From Oceanospirillaceae bacterium (GTDB lineage: Bacteria; Pseudomonadota; Gammaproteobacteria; Pseudomonadales; Oceanobacteraceae), in the NCBI GenBank assembly GCA_002706025.1, contig PAJK01000075.1, forward strand, positions 1 to 32,902: DNA of 32,902 nucleotides, in the 5' to 3' direction. Under the pieces are notes generated by a model. It did no database searches and was not told the origin of the DNA. It was given only the letters and a program-made list of their open reading frames with translations. A program made the translations under genes and the position numbers. Each line of letters starts with the position of its first letter. The first letter of the stretch is position 1. Shown one piece after another: positions 8,553 through 17,212 of the stretch.

Positions 8553-8558
8553 TATACT
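8553..8558 (+). promoter_or_regulatory. Possible -10 element of the SutA-like/antiporter operon
   Basis: TATACT lies 28 bases upstream of the ATG at 8587 and matches the sigma-70 -10 consensus at four of six positions. No good -35 is seen at 16-18 bases (only a T-rich stretch near 8531), so the assignment is weak. Confidence 0.35.
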
Positions 8559-8586
8559 GACCGTTTGACCTAACCCCGGCACTGAT

Positions 8587-8919
8587 ATGAAAAAGCATCG
8601 GAGCAAACGTGAGATACGCGAACAACTGGATCAGGAAGTTCAGGATTTCCTCGATCACGGTGGTTCCGTGCGCCAGGTTGACCGGGGGGAAACCGGCCTG
8701 GTCGATGGCCGTTATAACGACCGCTCACTGGGCTTTGAGAAACCGCGGGAAGCGCGCACACCACTGTCCGACGTGATGAAAACCCTCGATCAGCGCAAAG
8801 AAGAACGACGTCAGAACAACCGTCGCCCGGCAGCGCCCACGCGGGCGAAAAAGCCGCGCAAAAAAATTATTTACGACGATTTCGGCGAGCCATTACGCGT
8901 TATCTGGGAAGATGACTGA
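8587..8919 (+). CDS. Small charged protein, SutA-like (candidate RNA polymerase-associated regulator)
   Basis: The 110-residue, highly charged protein starts with a predicted helix IREQLDQEVQDFLDHGGSVRQV (10-31). It then has a low-complexity linker and a basic stretch (about 78-93), and ends KKIIYDDFGEPLRVIWEDD. The helix plus FLxxGGxVxxV resembles the core of Pseudomonas SutA, a small acidic-tailed protein that binds RNA polymerase during slow growth. The similarity is short, so function is inferred, not shown. The stop codon is two bases before the antiporter ATG (8922), so the two genes are almost certainly translated from one mRNA. There is no strong ribosome site before the ATG. Confidence 0.65.
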   Translation: MKKHRSKREIREQLDQEVQDFLDHGGSVRQVDRGETGLVDGRYNDRSLGFEKPREARTPLSDVMKTLDQRKEERRQNNRRPAAPTRAKKPRKKIIYDDFGEPLRVIWEDD

Positions 8920-8921
8920 TT

Positions 8922-10139
8922 ATGCTTGATACGCCAATGGCACTGATTCTTGCCGGTGCTGTTTTCACTTATGCCCTGCTGTCACGCTGGACTGAGCAGC
9001 AGGCGTTCACCGCCCCCATGTTGTTTACCGCTCTGGGCATTCTGGTCGGCCCGCTGGTGTTTAACATCGCCAACTTCGACGATGACGGCCATAACCTGAT
9101 GTTTCTCGCCGAAGTCTGTCTGGCCATTATCCTCTTTACCGACGCCAGTCAGATCAAACTCTCTCATCTGGTGAAATTTGAAATTCTGCCCATGCGTCTG
9201 CTGGCGGTGGGTCTGCCCCTGACCATTGTCGTGGGCACACTGGCGGCACAGGCGCTGTTCGCCAGTGGCTGGCTGCTGGCATTATTGATGGCGATTATGC
9301 TCACCCCCACTGACGCTGCACTGGCGCAGTCCATCTTTGGCCGCAAAGACATCGACGAATCCCTGCGCCATTCCATTACCGTAGAAAGCGGCCTGAACGA
9401 TGGCATTGCCCTGCCCATATTACTTTTTGCCCTGGCTCTGTTTATCAGCCTGCAACAACCCGATGCCAGTGTTGATCACTGGTACTGGCTGGCTTTTATT
9501 GGCGAGCAGTTTGTTATCGGCGCACTGTGGGGCTTTCTCAGTGGTCGCGGCGGCGGCTGGCTGGTGCACATTGCCTGTCGTTATCAGCTGGTAACTCCCA
9601 TGTACCAACGTCTGGCGGCCATTGCGCTGGCCCTGCTGGCTTATTCCGGTGCCGAAGCCCTGAACGGCAACGGCTTTATCGCCGGCTTTGTCGCCGGCCT
9701 GCTGATGCGCCCGGGTTATAAGAGAGTGCAGGAACGCATTAAAGAATTCAGCGAGGCCGAAGGACAATTACTCAGCCTGCTGGTGTTCTTTTTCTTCGGT
9801 CTGATTTTCGTCACCGACGCTCTGCCTGACGTTACCGTAAAGAGTCTGATCTACGCACCATTCGCCCTGACCCTGATGCGCATTATTCCGGTGCTGATTT
9901 CCCTCACCGGCTCAGGTCTGCCGCTGCGTGCCCGGCTGTTTTTATCCTGGTTTGGGCCACGTGGTATCGCCAGCATTATTTACCTGCTGTTAGTCGTCGA
10001 ACAGACCGGTATGGCAAGCCCGGCGGTGCGTGAACTGTTTGCCACTACGGTGCTCACCATTCTGCTGAGTATTTTTATCCACGGCATTTCCGCCCGCTTC
10101 TTCCATAACCTGCGCGTGCCGGGTAAGCCAGATCAATAA
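8922..10139 (+). CDS. CPA1-type cation:proton antiporter (NhaP-like)
   Basis: The 405-residue inner-membrane protein has about 11-12 hydrophobic helices. Diagnostic motifs are FTDASQIKL (72-80), TPTDAA (128-133) and ESGLNDGIALP (155-165). The ND pair in the sixth helix region marks the electroneutral CPA1 branch that exchanges Na+ or K+ for H+. The WFGPRGIASI stretch near residue 345 carries the conserved Arg of the family. There is no C-terminal TrkA/RCK regulatory domain, so it is a short form, about 405 residues against 550-600 for NhaP2 proteins. It should help with pH and salt homeostasis. It is coupled to the SutA-like gene by a 2-base spacing. No terminator is evident in the 250 bases after it. 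Confidence 0.9.
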   Translation: MLDTPMALILAGAVFTYALLSRWTEQQAFTAPMLFTALGILVGPLVFNIANFDDDGHNLMFLAEVCLAIILFTDASQIKLSHLVKFEILPMRLLAVGLPLTIVVGTLAAQALFASGWLLALLMAIMLTPTDAALAQSIFGRKDIDESLRHSITVESGLNDGIALPILLFALALFISLQQPDASVDHWYWLAFIGEQFVIGALWGFLSGRGGGWLVHIACRYQLVTPMYQRLAAIALALLAYSGAEALNGNGFIAGFVAGLLMRPGYKRVQERIKEFSEAEGQLLSLLVFFFFGLIFVTDALPDVTVKSLIYAPFALTLMRIIPVLISLTGSGLPLRARLFLSWFGPRGIASIIYLLLVVEQTGMASPAVRELFATTVLTILLSIFIHGISARFFHNLRVPGKPDQ

Positions 10140-10390
10140 CCCAGCGATATTTACCCGCCAGAACGCCAGCACTGCCACGTCACTATTTAAATGTTTCTAT
10201 CAATAGTGGACAATGCAGTTGCTACGTCCGTACCGTTACGCTTAACAAGCCAGTCCGGCGCAGCGAATATTTCAGATCGATGAACATCGGCCTGTTTCTT
10301 TCACAAATGGCGAAAGGCAGGACATTCATCAATAGCGAATCTGAGAAAATCCGTTATAGTTCTGTCAGTTGATGATTTCCGGAGCACCCC

Positions 10391-11386
10391 ATGGATCGAA
10401 AGACGCTGCTTATCCCCCTGCTGATCGTTGTGATTGCCGGAGCCACACTGGGCTGGCATTTTCTCCATCAGAATACCTTGCCGGAAGGCCTGTACAGCAC
10501 CAATGGCCGACTTGAAGCGGAACAGGTTCAGGTAGCCACCAAAACCGCTGGCAGGGTCGCGGAAGTACTGGTGAAAGAAGGTCAGCTGGTGCACAAAGGC
10601 GACCTGCTGGTACGCATGGACAACCAACAGCTGCTGGCGCGCAAACGTGAAGCTGAAGCTCAGATTGCCGCCGCCGAATTAGCCTATGAAGAAGCCGACG
10701 CCGGTGTTGAACAGCGCGAAGCTCAGCTGAAACTGGCCGACAGTGATCTGAAACGCGCCAAATCCATGTTCGCCAAAGGCGTTGCCCCTCAGGAAACCCT
10801 GGATCAGGCTCAGACCCAATACGATTCAGCCAAAGCCGCCCTGCGCCTGAGCAAAGCCACTGCTAACCGCGCGGAGGCCAGCACCGAAGCAGCCCGTGCG
10901 GCACGTGCGGAACTGATGACCCTGCTGGAAGACACTGAGATTAAAGCACCGCGCGATGGCCGCATTCAGTATCTGCTGGCCCAGGCCGGTGAAGTGCTGT
11001 CTGCCGGGGGCCGTGTGGTCACCATTCTGGATATCTCTGACGTCTACATGACAGTATTTCTGCCTGCCAGTGTGGCCGGCAAACTCAGCCTTAACGACGA
11101 AGCCAAACTGGTACTCGACCCGATCCCGCAATATGTAATTCCGGCGCAGGTCTCTTTTGTGGCAACCGACGCTCAGTTCACGCCGAAATCGGTAGAAACC
11201 AGTGAAGAACGCAATAATCTGATGTTCCGCGTCAAACTCAGCATCCGCCCGGATCTGCTGCACACCTACGAAGAACTGGTCAAAACCGGCATCCGCGGTC
11301 TGGGGTATGTGCGTACCGACCCCCATACCCCATGGACCGAAGAGCTCAGCAAGCCTCTGCCTCAGCCTGAAAACGTCAGTGAATAA
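10391..11386 (+). CDS. yhiI: HlyD-family membrane fusion protein, YhiI-type
   Basis: The 331-residue periplasmic adaptor has an N-terminal signal-anchor helix (6-22), a lipoyl-like half motif (GRLEAEQVQVATKTAGRV, 39-56; VLVKEGQLVHKGDLLVRMD, 59-77) and an alpha-helical hairpin (about 80-175, rich in Ala/Glu/Gln). The second lipoyl half follows (IKAPRDGRIQYLLAQAGEVL), then a beta-barrel domain. Family members link an inner-membrane pump to an outer-membrane channel. It lies directly before rbbA and yhhJ homologs, the same order as yhiI-rbbA-yhhJ in E. coli, so it is the adaptor of that exporter. The ATG at 10391 follows a GGAG sequence. The 250-base gap upstream has no clear promoter, although TTATAGT near 10353 is a possible -10. 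Confidence 0.88.
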   Translation: MDRKTLLIPLLIVVIAGATLGWHFLHQNTLPEGLYSTNGRLEAEQVQVATKTAGRVAEVLVKEGQLVHKGDLLVRMDNQQLLARKREAEAQIAAAELAYEEADAGVEQREAQLKLADSDLKRAKSMFAKGVAPQETLDQAQTQYDSAKAALRLSKATANRAEASTEAARAARAELMTLLEDTEIKAPRDGRIQYLLAQAGEVLSAGGRVVTILDISDVYMTVFLPASVAGKLSLNDEAKLVLDPIPQYVIPAQVSFVATDAQFTPKSVETSEERNNLMFRVKLSIRPDLLHTYEELVKTGIRGLGYVRTDPHTPWTEELSKPLPQPENVSE

Positions 11387-11427
11387 ACGCTGTCAGCGAA
11401 TAACATTGGCCCTGCGCGGAGAAAGGC

Positions 11428-14232
11428 ATGACTGATATCGCCATTGTGCACAACCTGAGTCATCGTTACGGCGATACACTGGCGGCCGATAACATCAGCC
11501 TGCGCGTGCCGGCCGGTGTCATGGCCGGATTTATCGGCCCGGATGGCGTCGGTAAATCCACCCTGCTGTCGATTATTTCCGGCACCCGTAAAATTCAGCC
11601 AGCTGAAAAACCAGGGGCGCAGAAACAGAACACAGAAGACGCCGTTAACCGCGTCGAAGTGCTTGGTGGTGATATTCAGGACGCCAGCCATCGCCGCCGC
11701 AGCCAGCCGCGCATTGCTTATATGCCGCAGGGGCTTGGCAAAAATCTCTACCCCACCCTGAGCGTGGCGGAAAATCTGAATTTTTTCGGCAACCTGTTTG
11801 GTCAGGGCGCAGAAGAGCGACAACGCCGCATTCTGCAGCTCACCAAAGCCACTGGCCTTGATCCGTTTCTTGATCGTCCGGCGGGCAAGCTGTCCGGTGG
11901 TATGAAACAGAAACTAGGTCTGTGCTGCGCGTTAATTCACGATCCCGATCTGCTGATTCTTGATGAACCCACCACCGGCGTGGATCCGTTATCGCGCCAG
12001 CAGTTTTGGCAGTTAATCAGCAGTATCCGTCTGCAGCGCCCACAGATGAGCGTTCTGGTGGCCACCGCCTATATGGAAGAAGCCCAGCAGTTTGACTGGC
12101 TGGCAGCCATGGATGACGGCAAAGTTATCGCTACCGGCAGCCCACAGGAATTACTGCAGCGCACCGGCTGCGATACGCTGGAGAGTGCGTTTATTTCCCT
12201 GTTACCACAGGAAAAACGCGACCAGCACAAAGCGGTTGTGGTGCCACCCATGACTGACGCGCAGGCAGAACCTGCCATTCAGGCATCGCATCTGACGCGC
12301 CGGTTTGGCGATTTTATTGCTGTGAACGATGTGTCATTTGATATTCAGCGCGGCGAAATTTTCGGTTTCCTCGGCTCCAATGGCTGCGGCAAAACCACCA
12401 CCATGAAGATGCTTACCGGCCTGTTGCCATTTTCTTCCGGAGAAGCACGCCTGTTTGGCCAGCTGCCGGACCCGGATGATATGGCGACGCGCAAACGCGT
12501 GGGCTATATGTCGCAGAGTTTTTCACTGTATGCGGAAATTTCCGTACGCCGTAATCTCGAGCTGCACGCCAAACTGTACGCCCTCGGTGATGAGCAATCG
12601 GCGCAACGCATTAACACAGTGATGCAGGAATTTGGTCTGCAGGATATTGCTGAACAACTGCCGGCGGAATTGCCTCTGGGTATCCGCCAGCGTCTGCAGC
12701 TGGCGGTTGCCGTGCTGCACGAACCAGATATTCTGATTCTCGATGAGCCGACCTCAGGCGTGGACCCGGTAGCCCGGGATCAGTTCTGGACCCATCTGGT
12801 GGATCTGTCACGCAACAAAGGCGTGACCATTTTTATTTCCACCCACTTTATGAACGAAGCAGAACGCTGTGACCGCATCTCGCTGATGCACGCCGGTAAA
12901 GTACTGGCGGTGGGTAAACCGCTGGCATTGGCGCAGCAACGTGGCAGTGATTCGCTGGAAAACGCCTTTGTTGATTATCTGAAAGAAGCTGCCGGAATCC
13001 GTGATGAGGAAACAGACACTGCGGACAACACTCAGGTTCTGAATGCTGACGCAGATATAGCCCGGAATCGCCTGCAACAGCACAGCCAGCAACAGCACAG
13101 CCGCGGTTTGAATTTCCGCCGTTGGTGGGCCTACGCCTGGCGTGAAAGTCTGGAGATTCAGCGCGATCCGGTGCGTCTGGTCTTTGCTTTGTTCGGCCCG
13201 CTGATTCTGATGGTCACCTTTGGTTACGGCATCACCTTTGACGTGGAAAATATCCGCTACGCCATCATAGATAACGATCATTCGCGCGAAAGCCGCCTGC
13301 TCACCGAAGGCTTATCGGGTTCGCGCTATTTCCAGCAGGAAGAAACTCCCGCCTCCTACGCCGACGCCATTGAACGCATGCGGCTGGGTAAGCTGACACT
13401 ACTCATAGAAATACCACCGGATTTCGGCAAGCATTTTATTCTTGGCTGGGAGCCTGAACTGGGCATCACCATTGATGGTGCCATGCCGTTTAAGGCAGAA
13501 ACCACCTCAGGCTATATTCAGGGATTATTGCTGCAGGAACTGCAGCAGATCGCCGCGGAAAATTCACTGGCTACGTCAGTAGCTTACCCGGTCAACGTAC
13601 AGAACCGCTTTGAATATAATCAGGCATTTAAAAGCGTTTACGCCATTGTTCCCGGCGTCATCATGCTGATGCTGGCGCTGATTCCGGCGATGATGACGGC
13701 GGTGGGCATTGTGCGCGAAAAAGAGACCGGCTCCATTGCCAATTTTTATTCCACACCTGTGTCAAGGCTGGAGTTTCTGCTGGGTAAACAGGCGCCGTAT
13801 GTGGTGATTTCCTTCCTCAGTTTTATCACACTGTTGGTTATGGCCATTGTGGTATTCGGTCTGCCCGTGCGCGGTAATGTGGCTGCTCTGGCGTTGGGTT
13901 CACTGCTCTACGTTACTGCCACCACAGGCTTCGGCATGGTGGTGTCGACCTTTACCAAAACTCAGGTCGCAGCGATTTTCGCTTCCATGATTCTGAGCAT
14001 TCTGCCGGCGGTTAACTTCTCTGGGCTGTTGTCACCGGTATCATCGCTGTCCGGCCCGGCATACCTGATCGGTAATGCTTTTCCGTCATCCTGGTATCAG
14101 CTGATCAGTATTGGTTCCTTTACCAAAGGGCTGGATATGGCGGAACTGTGGCAGAACTTTGTCATGCTCGGGGTCTTTATTCTGGTGTTTACCGGATTTG
14201 CCTGGCTCGGTCTGAAGAAGCAGGAAGCCTGA
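11428..14232 (+). CDS. rbbA: RbbA-type ABC ATPase/permease fusion
   Basis: The 934-residue protein has two ABC domains and a membrane half. ABC1: Walker A GPDGVGKS (37-44), signature LSGGM (155-159), Walker B LLILDEP (175-181). ABC2: Walker A GSNGCGKT (316-323), a degenerate signature LPLGIRQR (416-423) as in E. coli RbbA, Walker B ILILDEP (435-441). ABC2_membrane region: TM about 585-603, a periplasmic segment, and five more helices to the C-terminal LKKQEA. Length and sequence track E. coli RbbA (911 residues), a ribosome-associated ATPase that also looks like an exporter. Two differences are an insert of about 16 residues after Walker A1 (about 57-75, PAEKPGAQKQN) and a QQHSQQQHS linker (550-558). 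It ends in a TGATG overlap with the permease gene. The start has GGAGAAAGG upstream. Confidence 0.93.
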   Translation: MTDIAIVHNLSHRYGDTLAADNISLRVPAGVMAGFIGPDGVGKSTLLSIISGTRKIQPAEKPGAQKQNTEDAVNRVEVLGGDIQDASHRRRSQPRIAYMPQGLGKNLYPTLSVAENLNFFGNLFGQGAEERQRRILQLTKATGLDPFLDRPAGKLSGGMKQKLGLCCALIHDPDLLILDEPTTGVDPLSRQQFWQLISSIRLQRPQMSVLVATAYMEEAQQFDWLAAMDDGKVIATGSPQELLQRTGCDTLESAFISLLPQEKRDQHKAVVVPPMTDAQAEPAIQASHLTRRFGDFIAVNDVSFDIQRGEIFGFLGSNGCGKTTTMKMLTGLLPFSSGEARLFGQLPDPDDMATRKRVGYMSQSFSLYAEISVRRNLELHAKLYALGDEQSAQRINTVMQEFGLQDIAEQLPAELPLGIRQRLQLAVAVLHEPDILILDEPTSGVDPVARDQFWTHLVDLSRNKGVTIFISTHFMNEAERCDRISLMHAGKVLAVGKPLALAQQRGSDSLENAFVDYLKEAAGIRDEETDTADNTQVLNADADIARNRLQQHSQQQHSRGLNFRRWWAYAWRESLEIQRDPVRLVFALFGPLILMVTFGYGITFDVENIRYAIIDNDHSRESRLLTEGLSGSRYFQQEETPASYADAIERMRLGKLTLLIEIPPDFGKHFILGWEPELGITIDGAMPFKAETTSGYIQGLLLQELQQIAAENSLATSVAYPVNVQNRFEYNQAFKSVYAIVPGVIMLMLALIPAMMTAVGIVREKETGSIANFYSTPVSRLEFLLGKQAPYVVISFLSFITLLVMAIVVFGLPVRGNVAALALGSLLYVTATTGFGMVVSTFTKTQVAAIFASMILSILPAVNFSGLLSPVSSLSGPAYLIGNAFPSSWYQLISIGSFTKGLDMAELWQNFVMLGVFILVFTGFAWLGLKKQEA

Positions 14233-15356
14233 TGAATATTAAAAACGTTACCGAACTGGGATTAAAAGAACTGTTCAGCCTGCGCTCCGATCCGGTGCTG
14301 ATTTTTCTGATTATTTATATTTTCTCTATCGCCGTATATGCCGTCGCCAACGGCGTCGACTACGATGTGAATAATGCCGCAGTAGCTGTGGTCGATGAAG
14401 ACCGTTCCGCGCTTTCCCGTAATATCTCCGCCGCCCTGTTACCGCCGCAGTTCAAAACACCGGTAGAGATAGCCGCCAGTGATATTGAAGAAAAACTGGA
14501 TAAAGGCGAGTACCTGTTTATTGTGTCGTTTCCGCCACGCTTTGAAAAAGACGTGCTGGCCGGACGCCAGCCTGAAGTTCAGGTGCTGGTTGATGCCACC
14601 GCCATCGCCCAGGCAGGTAACGGTGCGAACTATATTCAGCAGATTATTCAGCGCGAAGCCATTGATGCTCTGTCTCCGGGGACACAACTGGATGATCTGC
14701 TGCCAGTAAAAACCCGTATCCGTAAACTGTTTAACCCTAACTCATCGTCCGTATGGTTTAACTCGCTGATGCAGGTGATTAACAGCATTACCATTCTGGG
14801 AGTGATTCTGACCGGTGCGGCGCTGATCCGTGAGCGCGAACACGGTACTGTGGAACATCTGCTGGTGATGCCGGTGACGCCGGCGGAAATTATGCTGGCT
14901 AAGATCTGGGCCAACAGCCTGGTGATTCTGGTGGCCTCGGTCTTATCCCTGCAGCTGGTCGTGAAGCTCTGGCTGGACGTACCGGTGCAAGGATCACTGC
15001 TGCTGTATATCTTTGCCTGTGTGCTTTATCTGTTTTCCGTGACATCGCTGGGGATCATGCTGGGAATTCTGACCAACTCCATGGCACAGTTTGCGCTGCT
15101 GCTGATCCCGATTGTCATCATTATGTACCTGCTGTCCGGTGGTACGACGCCACAGGAAAGCATGCCGGTATTTTTGCAGCGGGTGATGATGTTTTCGCCA
15201 TCCACGCACTTTGTTACCCTGGCGCAGAATATTCTTTACCGTGGTGCCGGGCTGGAAAGTATCTGGCAGGAGCTGGTGATTCTGGCAGGCATCGGTGCGG
15301 TGTTTTACAGCATTGCGCTGGCGAAATTCCGCAAAGCGATCGTGACTATGGGTTAA
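14232..15356 (+). CDS. yhhJ: ABC transporter permease, YhhJ-type
   Basis: The 374-residue protein has one N-terminal helix (about 22-42), a large extracytoplasmic domain (about 45-170: VAVVDEDRSALSRNISAALL, VQVLVDATAIAQAGNGANYIQQII), then five helices from about 180 (LMQVINSITILGVILTGAALIREREHGTVEHLLVMPVT carries the cytoplasmic coupling motif) to the end. This is the ABC2 permease layout and has the same length as E. coli YhhJ. The ATG at 14232 overlaps the rbbA stop by one base (TGATG), so the genes are translationally coupled. A longer frame opening at 14148 lies inside rbbA and is rejected. A strong terminator follows at 15466-15497. Confidence 0.92.
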   Translation: MNIKNVTELGLKELFSLRSDPVLIFLIIYIFSIAVYAVANGVDYDVNNAAVAVVDEDRSALSRNISAALLPPQFKTPVEIAASDIEEKLDKGEYLFIVSFPPRFEKDVLAGRQPEVQVLVDATAIAQAGNGANYIQQIIQREAIDALSPGTQLDDLLPVKTRIRKLFNPNSSSVWFNSLMQVINSITILGVILTGAALIREREHGTVEHLLVMPVTPAEIMLAKIWANSLVILVASVLSLQLVVKLWLDVPVQGSLLLYIFACVLYLFSVTSLGIMLGILTNSMAQFALLLIPIVIIMYLLSGGTTPQESMPVFLQRVMMFSPSTHFVTLAQNILYRGAGLESIWQELVILAGIGAVFYSIALAKFRKAIVTMG

Positions 15357-15366
15357 AAAAACACGG

Positions 15367-15410
15367 GTTAAGGGTCAGGGATTAAAAACCAGGAGTTAAG
15401 GGCCAGGGAT
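15367..15410. repeat. Short degenerate direct repeats between yhhJ and the VF530 gene
   Basis: GTTAAGGGTCAGGGAT (15367-15382) and GTTAAGGGCCAGGGAT (15395-15410) match at 15 of 16 positions and are 28 bp apart. Further fragments AGTTAAGAACTGGG and GTTAAGCACCGGG continue to about 15453. They are confined to the convergent intergenic space. The function is unknown; the look is of a decaying tandem repeat. Confidence 0.65.
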
Positions 15411-15465
15411 CAGAGCCAGTAGTTAAGAACTGGGTTAAGCGTTAAGCACCGGGAAATAAAAAGCA

Positions 15466-15497
15466 GGCAGCGCAGTTTACTGATCGCTGCCTTTTTT
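15466..15497. terminator. Bidirectional intrinsic terminator between yhhJ and the VF530 gene
   Basis: Stem GGCAGCG (15466-15472) / CGCTGCC (15485-15491) encloses 12 bases that can pair further (CAGT/ACTG). A run of six T (15492-15497) follows on the plus strand, ending the yhiI-rbbA-yhhJ transcript. On the minus strand the hairpin is followed by a T-rich TGCTTTTTATTT, so it can also stop the VF530 transcript. The plus-strand half (15477 onward) overlaps the last codons of the VF530 gene. Confidence 0.85.
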
Positions 15498-15860
15498 GGC
15501 TTTAGCCCAGGGGTCTGTTCCTGATGTTTTAGCAGCGGATGTTCTGCTGCCGGAACCGGCGCGGTTACCTGACGGCGCAGATTTTTTCGCTGACGGCTGG
15601 CTTTTTTGCTTTAAGCGCTGACGTATTTTTCCCGCGCTCTCGCCTTCTCTAAAGCCGATATAAACGGTTTCCACCTGCTCCCGGGCCCACAGCGTTTTGC
15701 GCAGAAATTTCAGACTGGATTTTATGCTGGGGTCGGAACGGAAGCAGTTAATGCGCACCAGGTCGCCCAGTGTTACCCAACCGAATTCATCGACCAGCTC
15801 TGTCAGAATGGTTTCCAGGGTAACGCCATCCAGATGGCGGCGGGGATTTTCTGTGCTCAT
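15477..15860 (-). CDS. VF530-family (DUF2132) DNA-binding protein
   Basis: The 127-residue protein has a conserved N-terminal domain (about 8-75): [60 protein letters not shown] in outline. The motif NCF[19 protein letters not shown] is diagnostic of the small helical VF530/DUF2132 family (PF09905), described as DNA-binding. The C-terminal 50 residues are a Lys/Ser/Arg-rich disordered tail longer than in typical members. The ATG at 15860 overlaps the glycosyltransferase stop by four bases (ATGA), which indicates coupled translation. Its own stop codon TAA (15477-15479) lies in the loop of the terminator hairpin. Confidence 0.85.
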   Translation of the reverse strand: MSTENPRRHLDGVTLETILTELVDEFGWVTLGDLVRINCFRSDPSIKSSLKFLRKTLWAREQVETVYIGFREGESAGKIRQRLKQKSQPSAKKSAPSGNRAGSGSRTSAAKTSGTDPWAKAKKGSDQ

Positions 15861-17140
15861 TCATTATTACCTTGTGTATGGCGGTTTTTCGCTTCGATCC
15901 ACTGCGCCATATATTGTGTACTTTTCATGCTGTGGTGGCGCAGCATCATACCGTAAAAATGCTGCTGACGGTGGCCCGCGGGATCCTGCTGTATTTTACT
16001 TACCGCGTGCGCCAGCCGTGGTGCGTGATCGGCAAAGGCAAAGCGCTGTCCGATCAGCTGACGGCCATTAATGCTTAAGCTCTGCCACAGCGTTTCGTCG
16101 TTATACAGATGCTCCGCCTGTTGTGCAAAATCACTGGCGTTATCCGCTATCAGACCACAGGGGCTGTCAGGATGATACATGCCTTCCGCGCCAATGGCGG
16201 TTGTCACTGCCGGGGTGCCACATTGGGCCGCATCAATTAATTTACCCTTTAAACCCGCACCGAAACGCAGTGGTGCCAGCAGTACCCGGGCACTGCTGAT
16301 CACCTGATGCGCATCTTCCGCCCAGCCGCGGACCAGAAAACCCTGTTTTTCATTGTGCAGCTGAGTGGCTTTTTTCGGCGGATAAGCACCATACACATGC
16401 AGTTCCGCCTGAGGTAGCTGACGACGGATCAATGGCCAGATCTGTTCTTTGAGGTAGCGCACCGCATCCCAGTTGGGTTCATGGCGGAAATTACCGATGG
16501 ACACGAAATGCTGGCGTTCTGTCATTGCCGGTACATCCGTAGCGTCGCTTTGCTGTTCCATAAATGGCAGATACAGCAGCTGCGATTGCGGTAGCTGAAA
16601 CTGCTCTGTCAGCCACTGCATTTCAAATTCTGAAATCATCAGTGTCAGATCACAGCGCAGAATGGCAGCAATTTCGCGGATGGCCAGTTCACTGTGAGCA
16701 AACTCTGGTGTGGGCCTGAGCGGCAGAGCATCCGGCTGCGCTTTCAGCATGGCGTGGCGCGCATGACGCAGTGAATGCAGATCTTCGGTATCGAGAATGC
16801 GCACCGCCTGCGGGCAATATTTTTCCACCCGCCAGCCAAACTGCTCTTCCATCATAAAGCGGTCAAACATCACCGCCTGTGGATTCAGCTGCTGAATAAA
16901 ATCATCAAACGACGAGTGATTCAGGGCAATGGTCTGCGGCTGAATATTCATCGCCTGCAGATTAACAGCGTGGGCGCTGTGCTCCGCCGGTGACGCATAG
17001 ACCACATTAAAACCCTGCTGCTGAAAGGCACGGATCAGTTGCAACATACGGCTGCCGGCGGCCGAGGATGCCGGTTCCGGCCAGACGTAGCCGATAACCA
17101 GCAGGGTCTGTGATAAAGGAATGTCGGAAGCTTGATTCAT
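15857..17140 (-). CDS. Glycosyltransferase, GT-B fold (group 1/GT4-like)
   Basis: The 427-residue protein has an N-terminal Rossmann half starting at once with [20 protein letters not shown] (13-32) and a C-terminal donor half: [74 protein letters not shown]. These are the donor-site motifs of GT-B group 1 enzymes, which move a sugar from a nucleotide-sugar to an acceptor in the cytoplasm. Acceptor and sugar are unknown, and there is no polysaccharide cluster around it. The ATG at 17140 has no Shine-Dalgarno site. A TATAAT lies only six bases upstream (see the promoter entry), so the mRNA may be leaderless. It is coupled to the VF530 gene. Confidence 0.88.
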   Translation of the reverse strand: MNQASDIPLSQTLLVIGYVWPEPASSAAGSRMLQLIRAFQQQGFNVVYASPAEHSAHAVNLQAMNIQPQTIALNHSSFDDFIQQLNPQAVMFDRFMMEEQFGWRVEKYCPQAVRILDTEDLHSLRHARHAMLKAQPDALPLRPTPEFAHSELAIREIAAILRCDLTLMISEFEMQWLTEQFQLPQSQLLYLPFMEQQSDATDVPAMTERQHFVSIGNFRHEPNWDAVRYLKEQIWPLIRRQLPQAELHVYGAYPPKKATQLHNEKQGFLVRGWAEDAHQVISSARVLLAPLRFGAGLKGKLIDAAQCGTPAVTTAIGAEGMYHPDSPCGLIADNASDFAQQAEHLYNDETLWQSLSINGRQLIGQRFAFADHAPRLAHAVSKIQQDPAGHRQQHFYGMMLRHHSMKSTQYMAQWIEAKNRHTQGNNE

Positions 17141-17146
17141 GGCGCG

Positions 17147-17152
17147 ATTATA
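17147..17152 (-). promoter_or_regulatory. -10 hexamer immediately before the glycosyltransferase start
   Basis: On the minus strand a perfect TATAAT (plus-strand ATTATA) ends six bases before the ATG. The expected transcription start is about the A of the ATG. The -35 region is poor (TGGTGA-like with an 18-base, G-rich spacer), so a second promoter further upstream cannot be excluded. Confidence 0.45.
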
Positions 17153-17212
17153 GCCGTGCCCTCCCCCTGATCACCACAGCATTCACTCTGGCATAAGATC
17201 AGCGCAAACAGA

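Noticed and set aside
10301-10390. CRISPR, phage attachment site or mobile element in intergenic regions
   Set aside because: I looked in all gaps for direct repeats with unique spacers, integrase or transposase genes and tRNA ends and saw none. The repeats present are contiguous or very short.
14148-14231. Earlier start of the YhhJ-type permease
   Set aside because: It lies inside rbbA. The ATG at 14232 gives a TGATG overlap and the same protein length as E. coli YhhJ.
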